The notes under the pieces: generated by a model
What the model was told of the DNA's origin: nothing
Database searches by the model: none
What the model saw: the letters and a program-made list of their open reading frames with translations, nothing else
Position numbers and translations under genes: made by a program
Assembly (NCBI RefSeq): GCF_029029505.1
Contig: NZ_JAKJSD010000014.1
Coordinates: forward strand, 1-64,000
DNA: 64,000 nt
Origin: Ancylomarina sp. DW003
GTDB taxonomy: Bacteria > Bacteroidota > Bacteroidia > Bacteroidales > Marinifilaceae
Reading direction: 5' to 3'
In this document: positions 26,806 to 34,712 of the stretch, piece after piece
Position numbering within the stretch: the stretch's first letter is position 1
How the letters are laid out: every line of letters starts with the position of its first letter

Positions 26806-27486
26806 ATGACTAAAGTAAGCCTCAGTTGGTTGAATTTAAAACCAAACCAGGACATTTATGGTAATCAGGAATACTATTCTGAGTATATAATACGAATCAG
26901 AGAAACATTCGATGAATTTGCTCATATTCCAGATACTGTTTTTGAACAATGGCTTTGGGCACATCATAATAACTATGAAACCTTAAGAAATTATGCCTGG
27001 ATTAATTATGAAGAAGTTGAATTTGTTCTCAGTAATTGGACAAATGAACAATTGTCAAGTATAAATGTAATTAATGAATATACCGATTACGTAAAGGGTA
27101 GAGCTAGATGTACTGAAATAAAAGATTTCTGTTGTATTGAAGACGACTTAAATAGCTGGATGAATAATGGAACATGGCGGACGCCACCAATAATTTTAGA
27201 TGTTTCCTCAATTGAAGAAGAAATTCCTACTTGGAGCGAAATTAAATCTCCGTTCCAATTAGTTGAAGGGCATTCTCGGGTAGGTTATTTAAAATCTATG
27301 ATTATTCTAGAAAAACTCGGAAAGGTGAAAGTAGCTTCTAATCATCCGGTATATATCATGAAAATTAAACAACCGCAGGAAGATATTTTAGGTCATCAAG
27401 AAAGCACTACCATTCAACTTGCTAATATTTCTTTAACAGCTGAAGAAGTAAAAAGAATTTCAGACGAATTAGAAAAAGAATTTTAA
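26806..27486 (+). CDS. Hypothetical cassette protein with ParB/sulfiredoxin-like signature
   Basis: 226 aa, cytoplasmic. The phrase PIILDVSSIEEE followed by FQLVEGHSRVGYLKSM (about 152-167) is the pattern of ParB/Srx-fold domains, in which an E-G-x-x-R loop binds nucleotide. The N-terminal half is helical with several Trp residues (QWLWAHHNNYETLRNYAW). Proteins of this type occur often in integron cassettes. It starts 52 bases after the attC R' end and stops 5 bases before the next R''-like motif, so it fills its cassette. No partner genes; role unknown. Confidence 0.7.
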   Translation: MTKVSLSWLNLKPNQDIYGNQEYYSEYIIRIRETFDEFAHIPDTVFEQWLWAHHNNYETLRNYAWINYEEVEFVLSNWTNEQLSSINVINEYTDYVKGRARCTEIKDFCCIEDDLNSWMNNGTWRTPPIILDVSSIEEEIPTWSEIKSPFQLVEGHSRVGYLKSMIILEKLGKVKVASNHPVYIMKIKQPQEDILGHQESTTIQLANISLTAEEVKRISDELEKEF

Positions 27487-27491
27487 AAACA

Positions 27492-27592
27492 ATGTCTAAC
27501 AAAAGTAACCGTTGCACAACTTAAGAATTAAAGAAAAACATATAGCATGATAATGTAACAAAAACTATAAACATAAGCGGTTTTGATAAGGC
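27492..27592 (+). repeat. Possible attC-like site 2
   Basis: Begins with the clear R'' motif ATGTCTAAC (27492-27500), complementary to the GTTAGGCAT that starts the cassette. An inner pair AACCG (27507-27511) / CGGTT (27578-27582) could be L''/L'. The right R' is degenerate (GATAAGGC at about 27585-27592), so this end is uncertain. A separate hairpin AGCGGTTTTG / CAAGACCGCT lies across 27576-27630. Confidence 0.35.
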
Positions 27593-27661
27593 AGCAGTTG
27601 TAAAGCGCCCACAAATTTTAGCAAGACCGCTCAACTTCTTCAATTAAATAAAATTAATCTC

Positions 27662-28204
27662 ATGAAAATAAAATATGTCTTAATTGTTTTTTGTGTAATG
27701 TTTGCTTTATCTAGCAAAAGCCAACAAGCAGAAGAAAAGTACACTCAAGTTTCAATTGACAAGCTTGTAAACAATGGGAATCAATTTGAAAATAAGCGTG
27801 TAGAGATTATTGGTCTGGTTGATCATTTGTGTGGTGTCGATGGACATAAAATGAAGTTAAAGGCGGCTAGTGGTGCTGTACTTAAAGTTGTGCCTAATAA
27901 TCTTACAGATTGTTTCGATGCTAAACTAAAAAAACAACTTGTTTGTGTAAAGGGTGTTGTTGATGTCATTCGAATTGAAAAGGCATATATAGATGAGATG
28001 GAAGAGGAAGGAACCTTACTTTGTCATATCGATCATAGTCCTTGCAAAGATAAGGCTTGGGTAAATAATAAAATTGAATCTGGGAAAGATGTTGAAATTG
28101 TAAAACAAGACATTGCCAAGCTGAGAAAACAAATGAAAGAGAGTGGGAAAGAGTATGTGAATTATATATGTATTCGAGCAGACAGTGTAAATATACTTGA
28201 GTAA
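27662..28204 (+). CDS. Exported hypothetical protein with OB-fold-like domain
   Basis: 180 aa with a signal peptide (MKIKYVLIVFCVMFALSSKSQ) and no lipobox. The core (about 30-125) has the run RVEIIGLVDHLCGVDGHKMKLK, LKVVPNN, LVCVKGVVDVIRIEKAYIDEME, the strand pattern of an OB-fold nucleic-acid or metal-binding domain of the NirD/YgiW sort. It contains six Cys (CGV, DCF, LVC, LLCH, PCK, YIC), which may bind metal or form disulfides. Likely periplasmic. It follows the putative cassette array and has no downstream R''-like motif, so I treat it as chromosomal. Function unknown. Confidence 0.65.
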   Translation: MKIKYVLIVFCVMFALSSKSQQAEEKYTQVSIDKLVNNGNQFENKRVEIIGLVDHLCGVDGHKMKLKAASGAVLKVVPNNLTDCFDAKLKKQLVCVKGVVDVIRIEKAYIDEMEEEGTLLCHIDHSPCKDKAWVNNKIESGKDVEIVKQDIAKLRKQMKESGKEYVNYICIRADSVNILE

Positions 28205-28548
28205 GTTTTTTTTATTCTAAAAGGAATTTTCAAGTTTGAAAGAAATGATATCAATGTTTAATGTTATTAATTTTCAAGTTGAAATGAACAGTGAGTATGA
28301 TATTAATTAAGAATTCTTTTAAAAATAAGAAAGCCTATAAATACTGAGTGTTCTGATTCTTATTTAGAATATAAAGTCTCGGTTAAAGTCGGTTTGGGAA
28401 TCGTAGAATTTGGAAATAAAAGATTTTATCACATATATTTGTCGCATAGATTTGTCAACGTAATCAGATCGAAAGAGAGATTGTAAAGGTTCGTTGACAA
28501 GATTAAAACAATAGGATTTCAATTAGAAATCCAAAAATAAAAAACAAT
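28205..28548 (+). other. Non-coding region with ilv operon promoter and 5' hairpin
   Basis: After about 200 bases of AT-rich DNA without features comes the ilv promoter (28409-28441). A long hairpin TTGTCAACG (28452-28460) / CGTTGACAA (28492-28500) follows in the 5' untranslated RNA, and then the first leader peptide. Confidence 0.6.
28409..28441 (+). promoter_or_regulatory. Bacteroidota-type promoter for the ilv operon
   Basis: TTTG at 28409-28412 and TATATTTG at 28434-28441 are separated by 21 bases, matching the phylum consensus TTTG-N19-21-TAnnTTTG. Transcription should start near 28448, giving a leader of about 460 bases before ilvD. Confidence 0.75.
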
Positions 28549-28632
28549 ATGCAATTGACATCAGTCATTATTATTAACGTCATTATTCGCGTCCTAATTG
28601 GACACGAATCGAGGTTGAGCATATTGGATTAA
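28549..28632 (+). CDS. ilv operon leader peptide 1 (27 aa)
   Basis: ATG at 28549, TAA at 28630. 14 of 27 residues are Ile, Val or Leu, with the run SVIIINVIIRVLI. A 9-bp hairpin (28586-28608) overlaps its 3' half and a strong terminator follows at 28658. This is the classical layout of ribosome-mediated attenuation: stalling at Ile/Val/Leu codons when charged tRNA is scarce would prevent terminator formation. No downstream product role is expected. Confidence 0.75.
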   Translation: MQLTSVIIINVIIRVLIGHESRLSILD

Positions 28633-28657
28633 ACGAAACAAGTTTTACAAAATATTC

Positions 28658-28690
28658 AAAGCCTCTTCCGAAACGAAGAGGCTTTTTTTT
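28658..28690 (+). terminator. Attenuator terminator 1 of the ilv operon
   Basis: Stem AAAGCCTCTTC / GAAGAGGCTTT, small CGAAAC-type loop, run of eight T. Lies 25 bases after leader peptide 1 and well inside the transcript leading to ilvD. Confidence 0.88.
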
Positions 28691-28703
28691 AGATCAGATT
28701 ATT

Positions 28704-28793
28704 ATGGTATCAGTTAAGCTAGTCATTATCGTCATTATTATTAACATCGTCATTATTAGAATGAGGATGAGGGAAGGCATGCACACACAATAA
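28704..28793 (+). CDS. ilv operon leader peptide 2 (29 aa)
   Basis: ATG at 28704, TAA at 28791. Residues 2-18 are almost all Val, Ile and Leu (VSVKLVIIVIIINIVII), 14 branched-chain residues in 29. It shares the 15-base phrase GTCATTATTATTAAC with leader 1, which suggests duplication. A second terminator follows at 28816. Confidence 0.75.
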   Translation: MVSVKLVIIVIIINIVIIRMRMREGMHTQ

Positions 28794-28815
28794 TTCGAAC
28801 TAACGAAATTATGAG

Positions 28816-28847
28816 CGCTCTTCCCGAAACGGAAGAGCGTTTTTTTT
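28816..28847 (+). terminator. Attenuator terminator 2 of the ilv operon
   Basis: Nine-bp stem CGCTCTTCC / GGAAGAGCG with loop CGAAAC and eight T, 65 bases before the ilvD ATG. A second conditional terminator in series with the one at 28658. Confidence 0.88.
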
Positions 28848-28911
28848 GCTCCAGTTTTTACAAGCAACTATCAAGATAAAAAGAAAAAACAACCATAAAA
28901 TATTAACCAAA

Positions 28912-30747
28912 ATGTATAAAAATCAATTACGCAGCAGCCAAACCACAGAAGGCCGAATGATGGCAGGAGCCAGAAGCCTATGGCGTGCTAATGGCATGAA
29001 AGAAGACATGTTCGGAAAGCCAGTGATTGCTATTGTAAATTCATTCTCCCAGTTTGTTCCAGGTCATGCACACTTGCAAAACGTTGGACAAATGGTGAAA
29101 AAAGAGATAGAGAAATCGGGCTATTTTGCTGCAGAATTCAATACCATTGCCATTGACGATGGTATCGCAATGGGACACGATGGGATGCTTTACTCGTTGC
29201 CATCTCGTGAGGTAATTGCAGATAGTGTGGAGTATGTATGCAACGCACACAAGGTTGATGCGATGATTTGCATTTCGAATTGTGACAAGATTACACCGGG
29301 GATGATGATGGCAGCGATGCGATTGAATATCCCTACGGTTTTTGTATCAGGTGGACCAATGGAGGCTGGTGAATCGAAAGGTGAAAAGCTTGACCTGGTT
29401 GATGCCATGGTAAAAGCTGGTGATGATAGCATAAGCGATGAGCGTCTTCAGGAGATTGAAGAATCGGCTTGCCCGACTTGTGGATCTTGTTCGGGAATGT
29501 TCACAGCTAACTCAATGAATTGCTTGAACGAAGCTTTGGGTTTAGCCTTACCAGGAAATGGAACTTTATTAGCCACTCACAGGTTGCGTAAGGATTTGTT
29601 CATGGATGCTGCCGATTGTATCGTGAAGATAACAGATGCTTATTACAAGCAGGGCGATGCTTCAGTTTTACCAAGATCGGTTGCTACTCTCGATGCTTTC
29701 AAAAATGCCATGACATTGGATATCGCAATGGGAGGTTCAACCAATACAGTACTTCACCTTTTAGCTATTGCACACGAAGCTGAGCTAGATTTCACGATGA
29801 AAGATATGGATGAGCTATCGCGAAAAACGCCTAACCTATGCAAAGTAGCACCAAATTCAGCTGACTATTATATCGAAGATGTAAACCGTGCAGGAGGTAT
29901 CATGAGCATATTGGCTGAGTTAGCTAAGGGTGGACTTTTAAATACTGAAGTTGGTCGGGTTGATCAGAAAAGTTTGAAGCAAGCACTTAAAGAATACGAC
30001 TTGACTTCTGAAAGTTTGACCGAAAAGGCAAGAGAAATGTTTCACTCAGCACCAGGTCGTGATGGACGTAATTTGACTTTTGCTTCACAAAATACACTGT
30101 ACAAGGAAGTAGACGCTGATAGAGAAAAAGGTTGTATTCGAAACATGGCAAATGCTTACACCCAGGATGGTGGTTTGGCAGTTCTCTTTGGAAATATTGC
30201 TCCTGACGGTTGCGTTGTAAAAACAGCTGGGGTAGCCGAAGAGGTTTTCAACTTCAAAGGGAAAGCTAAAGTTTATCATTCTCAGCGCGATGCTTGCGAA
30301 GCGATTCTAACGAAACAAGTGAATGTTGGTGATGTGGTTGTTATCAAGTTCGAAGGTCCATCAGGAGGACCGGGAATGCAGGAGATGCTTTATCCAACCT
30401 CTTACCTGAAAGCCATGGGATTGGGAGCCAAATGTGCATTGATTACCGATGGTCGATTTTCAGGAGGAACTTCAGGTTTATCTATTGGCCATGTGTCGCC
30501 AGAAGCTTCAGCAGGAGGGGCCATCGCATTGATTAAAGAAGGAGATGAAATAGAAATTAGCATACCAAATCGAAGTCTGAATATTTGCATATCGGATAAT
30601 GAGTTGGAAGCGAGAAGAAAAGAAGAAGAAGCCTTCGGCGAGAAAGCTTTTACACCGAGAGGACGTGGAAGAGAGGTTTCGAAAGCCTTACAAGCCTATT
30701 CAAAACTGGTTTCCTCAGCAGATAAAGGAGCTGTTCGTCAATTATGA
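28912..30747 (+). CDS. ilvD: Dihydroxy-acid dehydratase
   Basis: Fe-S enzyme that dehydrates 2,3-dihydroxy-isovalerate and -methylvalerate in valine, leucine and isoleucine synthesis. 611 aa from the ATG at 28912; a longer frame begins inside the T run of attenuator 2 and is wrong. Cluster cysteines are visible in SNCDKITPG and [18 protein letters not shown], and the C-terminal GRFSGGTSG and VSPEA motifs are intact. First gene of the ilv operon, behind two attenuators. Confidence 0.97.
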   Translation: MYKNQLRSSQTTEGRMMAGARSLWRANGMKEDMFGKPVIAIVNSFSQFVPGHAHLQNVGQMVKKEIEKSGYFAAEFNTIAIDDGIAMGHDGMLYSLPSREVIADSVEYVCNAHKVDAMICISNCDKITPGMMMAAMRLNIPTVFVSGGPMEAGESKGEKLDLVDAMVKAGDDSISDERLQEIEESACPTCGSCSGMFTANSMNCLNEALGLALPGNGTLLATHRLRKDLFMDAADCIVKITDAYYKQGDASVLPRSVATLDAFKNAMTLDIAMGGSTNTVLHLLAIAHEAELDFTMKDMDELSRKTPNLCKVAPNSADYYIEDVNRAGGIMSILAELAKGGLLNTEVGRVDQKSLKQALKEYDLTSESLTEKAREMFHSAPGRDGRNLTFASQNTLYKEVDADREKGCIRNMANAYTQDGGLAVLFGNIAPDGCVVKTAGVAEEVFNFKGKAKVYHSQRDACEAILTKQVNVGDVVVIKFEGPSGGPGMQEMLYPTSYLKAMGLGAKCALITDGRFSGGTSGLSIGHVSPEASAGGAIALIKEGDEIEISIPNRSLNICISDNELEARRKEEEAFGEKAFTPRGRGREVSKALQAYSKLVSSADKGAVRQL

Positions 30748-30936
30748 ATTACGAATTTATAATTACGAATTACGAATTAACCTGTCAGCGTGTGACGATC
30801 CCGAAGCATCGGGATTCCTGACAGAGTTAAAAAGAATAATTGCAAATCAAAAGTCTCCCTTTTCAGGGGAGATGTCCGAAGGACAGAGGGGTGTTTCTTT
30901 TAATCATTGGAAACCTCTTTACTAAAATATAAGAAG
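30748..30936 (+). repeat. Spacer between ilvD and ilvB with nested palindromes and a dispersed repeat
   Basis: CTGTCAG (30782-30788) and CTGACAG (30818-30824) flank a perfect ATCCCGA/TCGGGAT hairpin (30798-30815). The following segment 30852-30896 (AGTCTCCCTTTTCAGGGGAG...AGGGGTGT) recurs at 36274-36316. Just before lie overlapping AATTACGAATT direct repeats. These look like dispersed intergenic repeats of this genome, not genes. Confidence 0.7.
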
Positions 30937-32673
30937 ATGGAAGCAGCAACAAAAACTCAAAATACAGATACCATGTGTAAGAACGCAGAACATTTATCAG
31001 GAGCAGAGATATTGGTTCGAAGCTTAATTGAGGAACAAGTAGATAGCATATTCGGATATACTGGTGGTGCAATTATGCCAGTTTATGATGCCTTATACGA
31101 TCATCAAGATAAGTTAATGCATTACCAGGCTCGTCACGAGCAAGGGGCAACTCATGCGGCTCAAGCTTATGCACGAATTAGTAAGAAGCCAGGTGTTTGT
31201 TTCACAACTTCGGGTCCTGGAGCAACAAATGTACTAACCGGATTGGCTGATGCTTACCTCGATTCAACCCCACTTGTAATTATTACGGGACAGGTTGCCA
31301 GTGGCTTTCTAGGATCGGATGCTTTTCAGGAAACGAACATGATTGGTTTGTCAATGCCAGTCACTAAATGGAATTTCCAAGTAACCAAAGTTGAAGAGAT
31401 TGCGGAGGTTATGGCAAAGGCATTTTATATCGCTCGTTCAGGTCGTCCAGGACCAGTATTGATTGATATCACAAAAGATGCTCAGATTGCTACGACTGAT
31501 TACAAGTATAAGAAATGCGAGACTGTTCGTTCATATCAGCCAATGCCGGAATTGGACATGAGTCAAGTTGAAGCAGCAGCAGCATTGATCAATGGGGCGA
31601 AGAAACCTTTATTACTTGCTGGTCAGGGAATCCTTTTATCAGGAGCTGAGAAAGAGTTGATGGAATTTGTTGAGAAAACTCAGACTCCAGTAGCGTGTAC
31701 ACTTTTAGGTTTATCATGTTTCCCAACTGACCACCCACTTTATACAGGTATGTTAGGGATGCATGGAAATTATGGTCCAAATATGAATACCAATGAATGT
31801 GATGTTTTGATTGCAGTGGGTATGCGTTTTGATGATAGAGTAACAGGTAATACTGCTAAATACGCTAAGCAAGCGAAGATTATTCATATCGATATAGATC
31901 GATCAGAGCATAACAAAAATATAAAAGTTGATGTGCCCTTATTAGCTGACGCTAAACAGGCATTAAGAGAATTGAATAAGTTAGTAAGTGGTACTGAGAA
32001 ACATGAATGGATGAAATCATTCAAAGATTATTACCAATTAGAATTTGATAAGGTAATAAAGAAACAAGCCTATTCTGATAATGAGAAAATTAATATGGCG
32101 GAAGTAATTCGAACTGTTTCTGAGCAAACGAATGGAGAAGCTGTTTTGTGCTCAGATGTAGGACAGAATCAAATGGCTACAGCGCGATACTATGGATTCA
32201 AAAAGCCAAATACTCAGATTACTTCTGGTGGTTTGGGAACTATGGGATTTGCTTTGCCAGCAGCTATTGGTGCTCAAATTGGAGATAAAGATGCTAAGGT
32301 TGTATCCATATCTGGAGATGGTGGTTTTCAAATGACATTGCAAGAATTGGCTATGATTAGACAATACAACTTGCCTGTTAAAACCATTGTATTGAACAAC
32401 TCATTTTTGGGTATGGTAAGACAATGGCAAGATCTATTCTTCGAGCAGCGCTTTTCATGTACTAAACTAGATAATCCAGATTTTGTAAAGATTGTTGAAG
32501 GTTACGGTATACAAGCAAAAAGAGTAAGTAAGCGTGAAGATTTGGATGATGCTATCAAAGAAATGTTGGAGTCACCAAATGCATACTTCCTAGAAGTTGT
32601 TGTAGAAACAGAATCGAACGTATTGCCAATGATAGCTCCGGGAGCAGCTGTCTCGGAAATGAGACTTGAGTGA
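30937..32673 (+). CDS. ilvB: Acetolactate synthase, large (catalytic) subunit
   Basis: Thiamine diphosphate enzyme making acetolactate and acetohydroxybutyrate. 578 aa from the ATG at 30937 (MEAATKTQ); an upstream in-frame TTG lies in repeat DNA. N-terminal PYR domain with GGAIMPVYDAL and the catalytic Glu in RHEQGATHAAQAYAR. Central FAD-type domain, then the C-terminal TPP-binding motif GDGGFQMTLQELAMIRQYNL through NNSFLGMVRQW. The small subunit is encoded 164 bases downstream. Same transcript as ilvD. Confidence 0.96.
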   Translation: MEAATKTQNTDTMCKNAEHLSGAEILVRSLIEEQVDSIFGYTGGAIMPVYDALYDHQDKLMHYQARHEQGATHAAQAYARISKKPGVCFTTSGPGATNVLTGLADAYLDSTPLVIITGQVASGFLGSDAFQETNMIGLSMPVTKWNFQVTKVEEIAEVMAKAFYIARSGRPGPVLIDITKDAQIATTDYKYKKCETVRSYQPMPELDMSQVEAAAALINGAKKPLLLAGQGILLSGAEKELMEFVEKTQTPVACTLLGLSCFPTDHPLYTGMLGMHGNYGPNMNTNECDVLIAVGMRFDDRVTGNTAKYAKQAKIIHIDIDRSEHNKNIKVDVPLLADAKQALRELNKLVSGTEKHEWMKSFKDYYQLEFDKVIKKQAYSDNEKINMAEVIRTVSEQTNGEAVLCSDVGQNQMATARYYGFKKPNTQITSGGLGTMGFALPAAIGAQIGDKDAKVVSISGDGGFQMTLQELAMIRQYNLPVKTIVLNNSFLGMVRQWQDLFFEQRFSCTKLDNPDFVKIVEGYGIQAKRVSKREDLDDAIKEMLESPNAYFLEVVVETESNVLPMIAPGAAVSEMRLE

Positions 32674-32740
32674 GGTTAAAGGATAAAGTCTAAAAGTCCA
32701 AAGGTCAAAATGTTAAAGAGTTGTATGGTGGTTTTATCAG

Positions 32741-32793
32741 TAATAAACTCTTAGCGAGCTTTGCGAATAACCTTAGCGCTCTTTGCGTTAAAA
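32741..32793. repeat. Dispersed CTTTGCG-type repeat between ilvB and ilvN
   Basis: The phrases CTTAGCGAGCTTTGCG and CTTAGCGCTCTTTGCGTTAA resemble the segment at about 18804-18887. They are alternating copies of a short GC-rich unit in AT-rich surroundings, typical of intergenic repeats in this phylum. Confidence 0.55.
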
Positions 32794-32837
32794 TATTTTA
32801 AGGTGAAATGTAGAATAGAAGTTAAAAATCTAAAAAG

Positions 32838-33359
32838 ATGAAAGAATATACAATAACAGTTTTTTCGGAGAACAATATAGGTCTACTGAATGAGGTAACC
32901 ATCGTTTTCTCAAGACGAAAAATCAATATAGAGAGTTTAACTGTTTCGGAATCAGAAGTAAAAGGTGTCTCTCGATATACGATTGTAGCCTATATGGATG
33001 AGAGTAAGGTTGAGAATGTGGTGCTACAAATTGAAAAGATTATTGGTGTTTTCAAAGCCCTCTATTTCGAAGCAGAAGAAATTGTTCATCAAGAAGTGGC
33101 TTTGTTTAAGATTGCTAACTCAACTAAGTTGAATGGGAATTTGGAATCTTTAGTCAGAAATAATGGGGCTAAAATTCTAACTGTAAGCCCTGATTTTCTT
33201 GTAATCGAGAGAGTAGGATATAAGGCTGAAAATCAAGAACTGTTTCATGAGTTAGAGCAGTATGGTGTTTTACAGTTTGCACGATCGGGTCGTGTAGCTG
33301 TTTCGACATTACAGAAAGACTTTACAACCTATCTAAAAGAATTGGCAGAGGCAAGCTAA
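32838..33359 (+). CDS. ilvN: Acetolactate synthase, small (regulatory) subunit
   Basis: 173 aa. An N-terminal ACT domain (YTITVFSENNIGLLNEVTIVFSRRKINIESL, residues 3-33 region) binds valine for feedback inhibition. The C-terminal half (about 80-173) matches the family's second domain, with ILTVSPDFLVIERVG and FARSGRVAVS. It pairs with IlvB in the cytoplasm. ATG start; in the ilv operon between ilvB and ilvC. Confidence 0.94.
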   Translation: MKEYTITVFSENNIGLLNEVTIVFSRRKINIESLTVSESEVKGVSRYTIVAYMDESKVENVVLQIEKIIGVFKALYFEAEEIVHQEVALFKIANSTKLNGNLESLVRNNGAKILTVSPDFLVIERVGYKAENQELFHELEQYGVLQFARSGRVAVSTLQKDFTTYLKELAEAS

Positions 33360-33523
33360 ATATTAAATTATGATTTCTGAATTAGGAATGAATAATATAG
33401 TTGAAGCTTAACGGATTGAACAAAAGAAAAAAAATAATTATTAAAATAGAATAGGACGAAAGAAGAATGAGCTGGGTTTTCCCAAATCACAGATCTAAAA
33501 TCCTAAATCACAAATTAAAAAAG

Positions 33524-34570
33524 ATGGCAACAATAAATTTTGGTGGAACAGAAGAACAAGTAGTAACACGTGAAGAATTTTCATTGGAAAAAGCACGTGA
33601 GGTAATGAAAGACGAAACCATTGCTGTAATTGGTTATGGTGTACAAGGTCCAGGTCAGTCACTAAACCTAAAAGATAATGGTTTTAACGTAATTGTTGGA
33701 CAGCGTAAAAATTCTAAAACATGGGATAAGGCTGTAGCCGATGGTTGGACACCAGGTAAAGATCTTTTCGAGATTGAAGAAGCTTTAGATAGAGCTACTG
33801 TTATCCAATACTTATTGTCAGATGCTGGTCAGATAGCTGTTTGGCCAACTGTTCAGAAATATTTGAAGCCAGGCAAGGCACTATATTTCTCGCACGGTTT
33901 TGGTATCACTTATAAGGAAAGAACTGGTATTGTTCCTCCAGCTGATGTTGATGTAATCCTTGTTGCTCCTAAGGGATCTGGAACAAGTTTACGTCGTATG
34001 TTCCTTGAGGGACGTGGATTGAATTCATCATACGCTATCTTCCAGGATGCAACAGGTCGTGCTTTCGATCGTGTAGTTGCTTTGGGAATCGGTGTAGGAT
34101 CAGGATATCTTTTTGAAACAACTTTCAAGCGTGAGGTATATTCTGATCTTACTGGCGAGCGTGGAACATTGATGGGATGTATCCAAGGAATTTTTGCAGC
34201 TCAGTACGATGTATTGCGTGCTAATGGTCACTCACCATCTGAAGCTTTTAATGAGACTGTTGAGGAATTGACTCAGAGTTTGATGCCTCTTGTAGCAGAG
34301 AACGGTATGGACTGGATGTATGCAAATACGTCTACAACTGCACAGCGTGGTGCTCTTGATTGGTGGAAGCCTTTCCGTGATGCGACTAAGCCAGTTTTCG
34401 AAAAACTATACAAAAACGTAGCAGCAGGTGAGGAAGCTCAACGTTCTATCGACTCTAACTCTCAGGATGATTATCGAGTGAAATTAGATGCTGAATTGGA
34501 AGAATTACGCGAAAGCGAAATGTGGCAAGCTGGAACTGCGGTTCGTAAGCTTCGTCCGGAAAATAACTAG
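33524..34570 (+). CDS. ilvC: Ketol-acid reductoisomerase
   Basis: NADPH- and Mg2+-dependent enzyme converting acetolactate to dihydroxy-isovalerate. 348 aa from the ATG at 33524 (MATINFGG), the normal length; the frame extends 19 codons upstream without support. The Rossmann motif is AVIGYGVQGPGQSLNLKDNG, and the SHGFGI and PKGSGTSLR loops are present. Two catalytic domain segments contain the metal-binding Asp/Glu (DLTGERGTLMG) and ANTSTTAQRGALDW. Confidence 0.96.
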   Translation: MATINFGGTEEQVVTREEFSLEKAREVMKDETIAVIGYGVQGPGQSLNLKDNGFNVIVGQRKNSKTWDKAVADGWTPGKDLFEIEEALDRATVIQYLLSDAGQIAVWPTVQKYLKPGKALYFSHGFGITYKERTGIVPPADVDVILVAPKGSGTSLRRMFLEGRGLNSSYAIFQDATGRAFDRVVALGIGVGSGYLFETTFKREVYSDLTGERGTLMGCIQGIFAAQYDVLRANGHSPSEAFNETVEELTQSLMPLVAENGMDWMYANTSTTAQRGALDWWKPFRDATKPVFEKLYKNVAAGEEAQRSIDSNSQDDYRVKLDAELEELRESEMWQAGTAVRKLRPENN

Positions 34571-34712
34571 AGAGTGAATTCTAGTTGTGATGTGTGAATA
34601 TACGTTTGCACAATTGTTAATTTGCAATCAACTATTAGTGCTCTGAACTCATTTGGGGTACTAATAGTTACCATGTAAACAGCTATTGTTTATATAAAAG
34701 AATGTAGCATAT

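Larger units (their letters stand above)
25268..27592 (+). mobile_element. Two-cassette integron-like array without an integrase (CALIN-like)
   Basis: Cassette 1 starts with R'-like GTTGTAGTGC (25268-25277), holds two genes (25296 and 26128), and ends with the exact reverse complement GCACTACAAC (26624-26633) as R''. Cassette 2 starts with GTTAGGCAT (26753-26761), holds one gene (26806), and ends with ATGTCTAAC (27492-27500), complementary at 8 of 9 bases. In integrons a cassette's leading TTRRRY and its own attC R'' are complementary, as seen here. No tyrosine recombinase intI is present in the window. The left and right limits are approximate. Confidence 0.5.

Noticed and set aside
28560-28760. 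Repeated GTCATTATTATTAAC phrases as a CRISPR-like or tandem array
   Set aside because: They are Val/Ile codons of two leader peptides, with no regular spacers.
28846-28911. Upstream extension of ilvD (22 codons)
   Set aside because: It would begin inside the T run of an attenuator terminator; the ATG at 28912 gives the normal IlvD N terminus.
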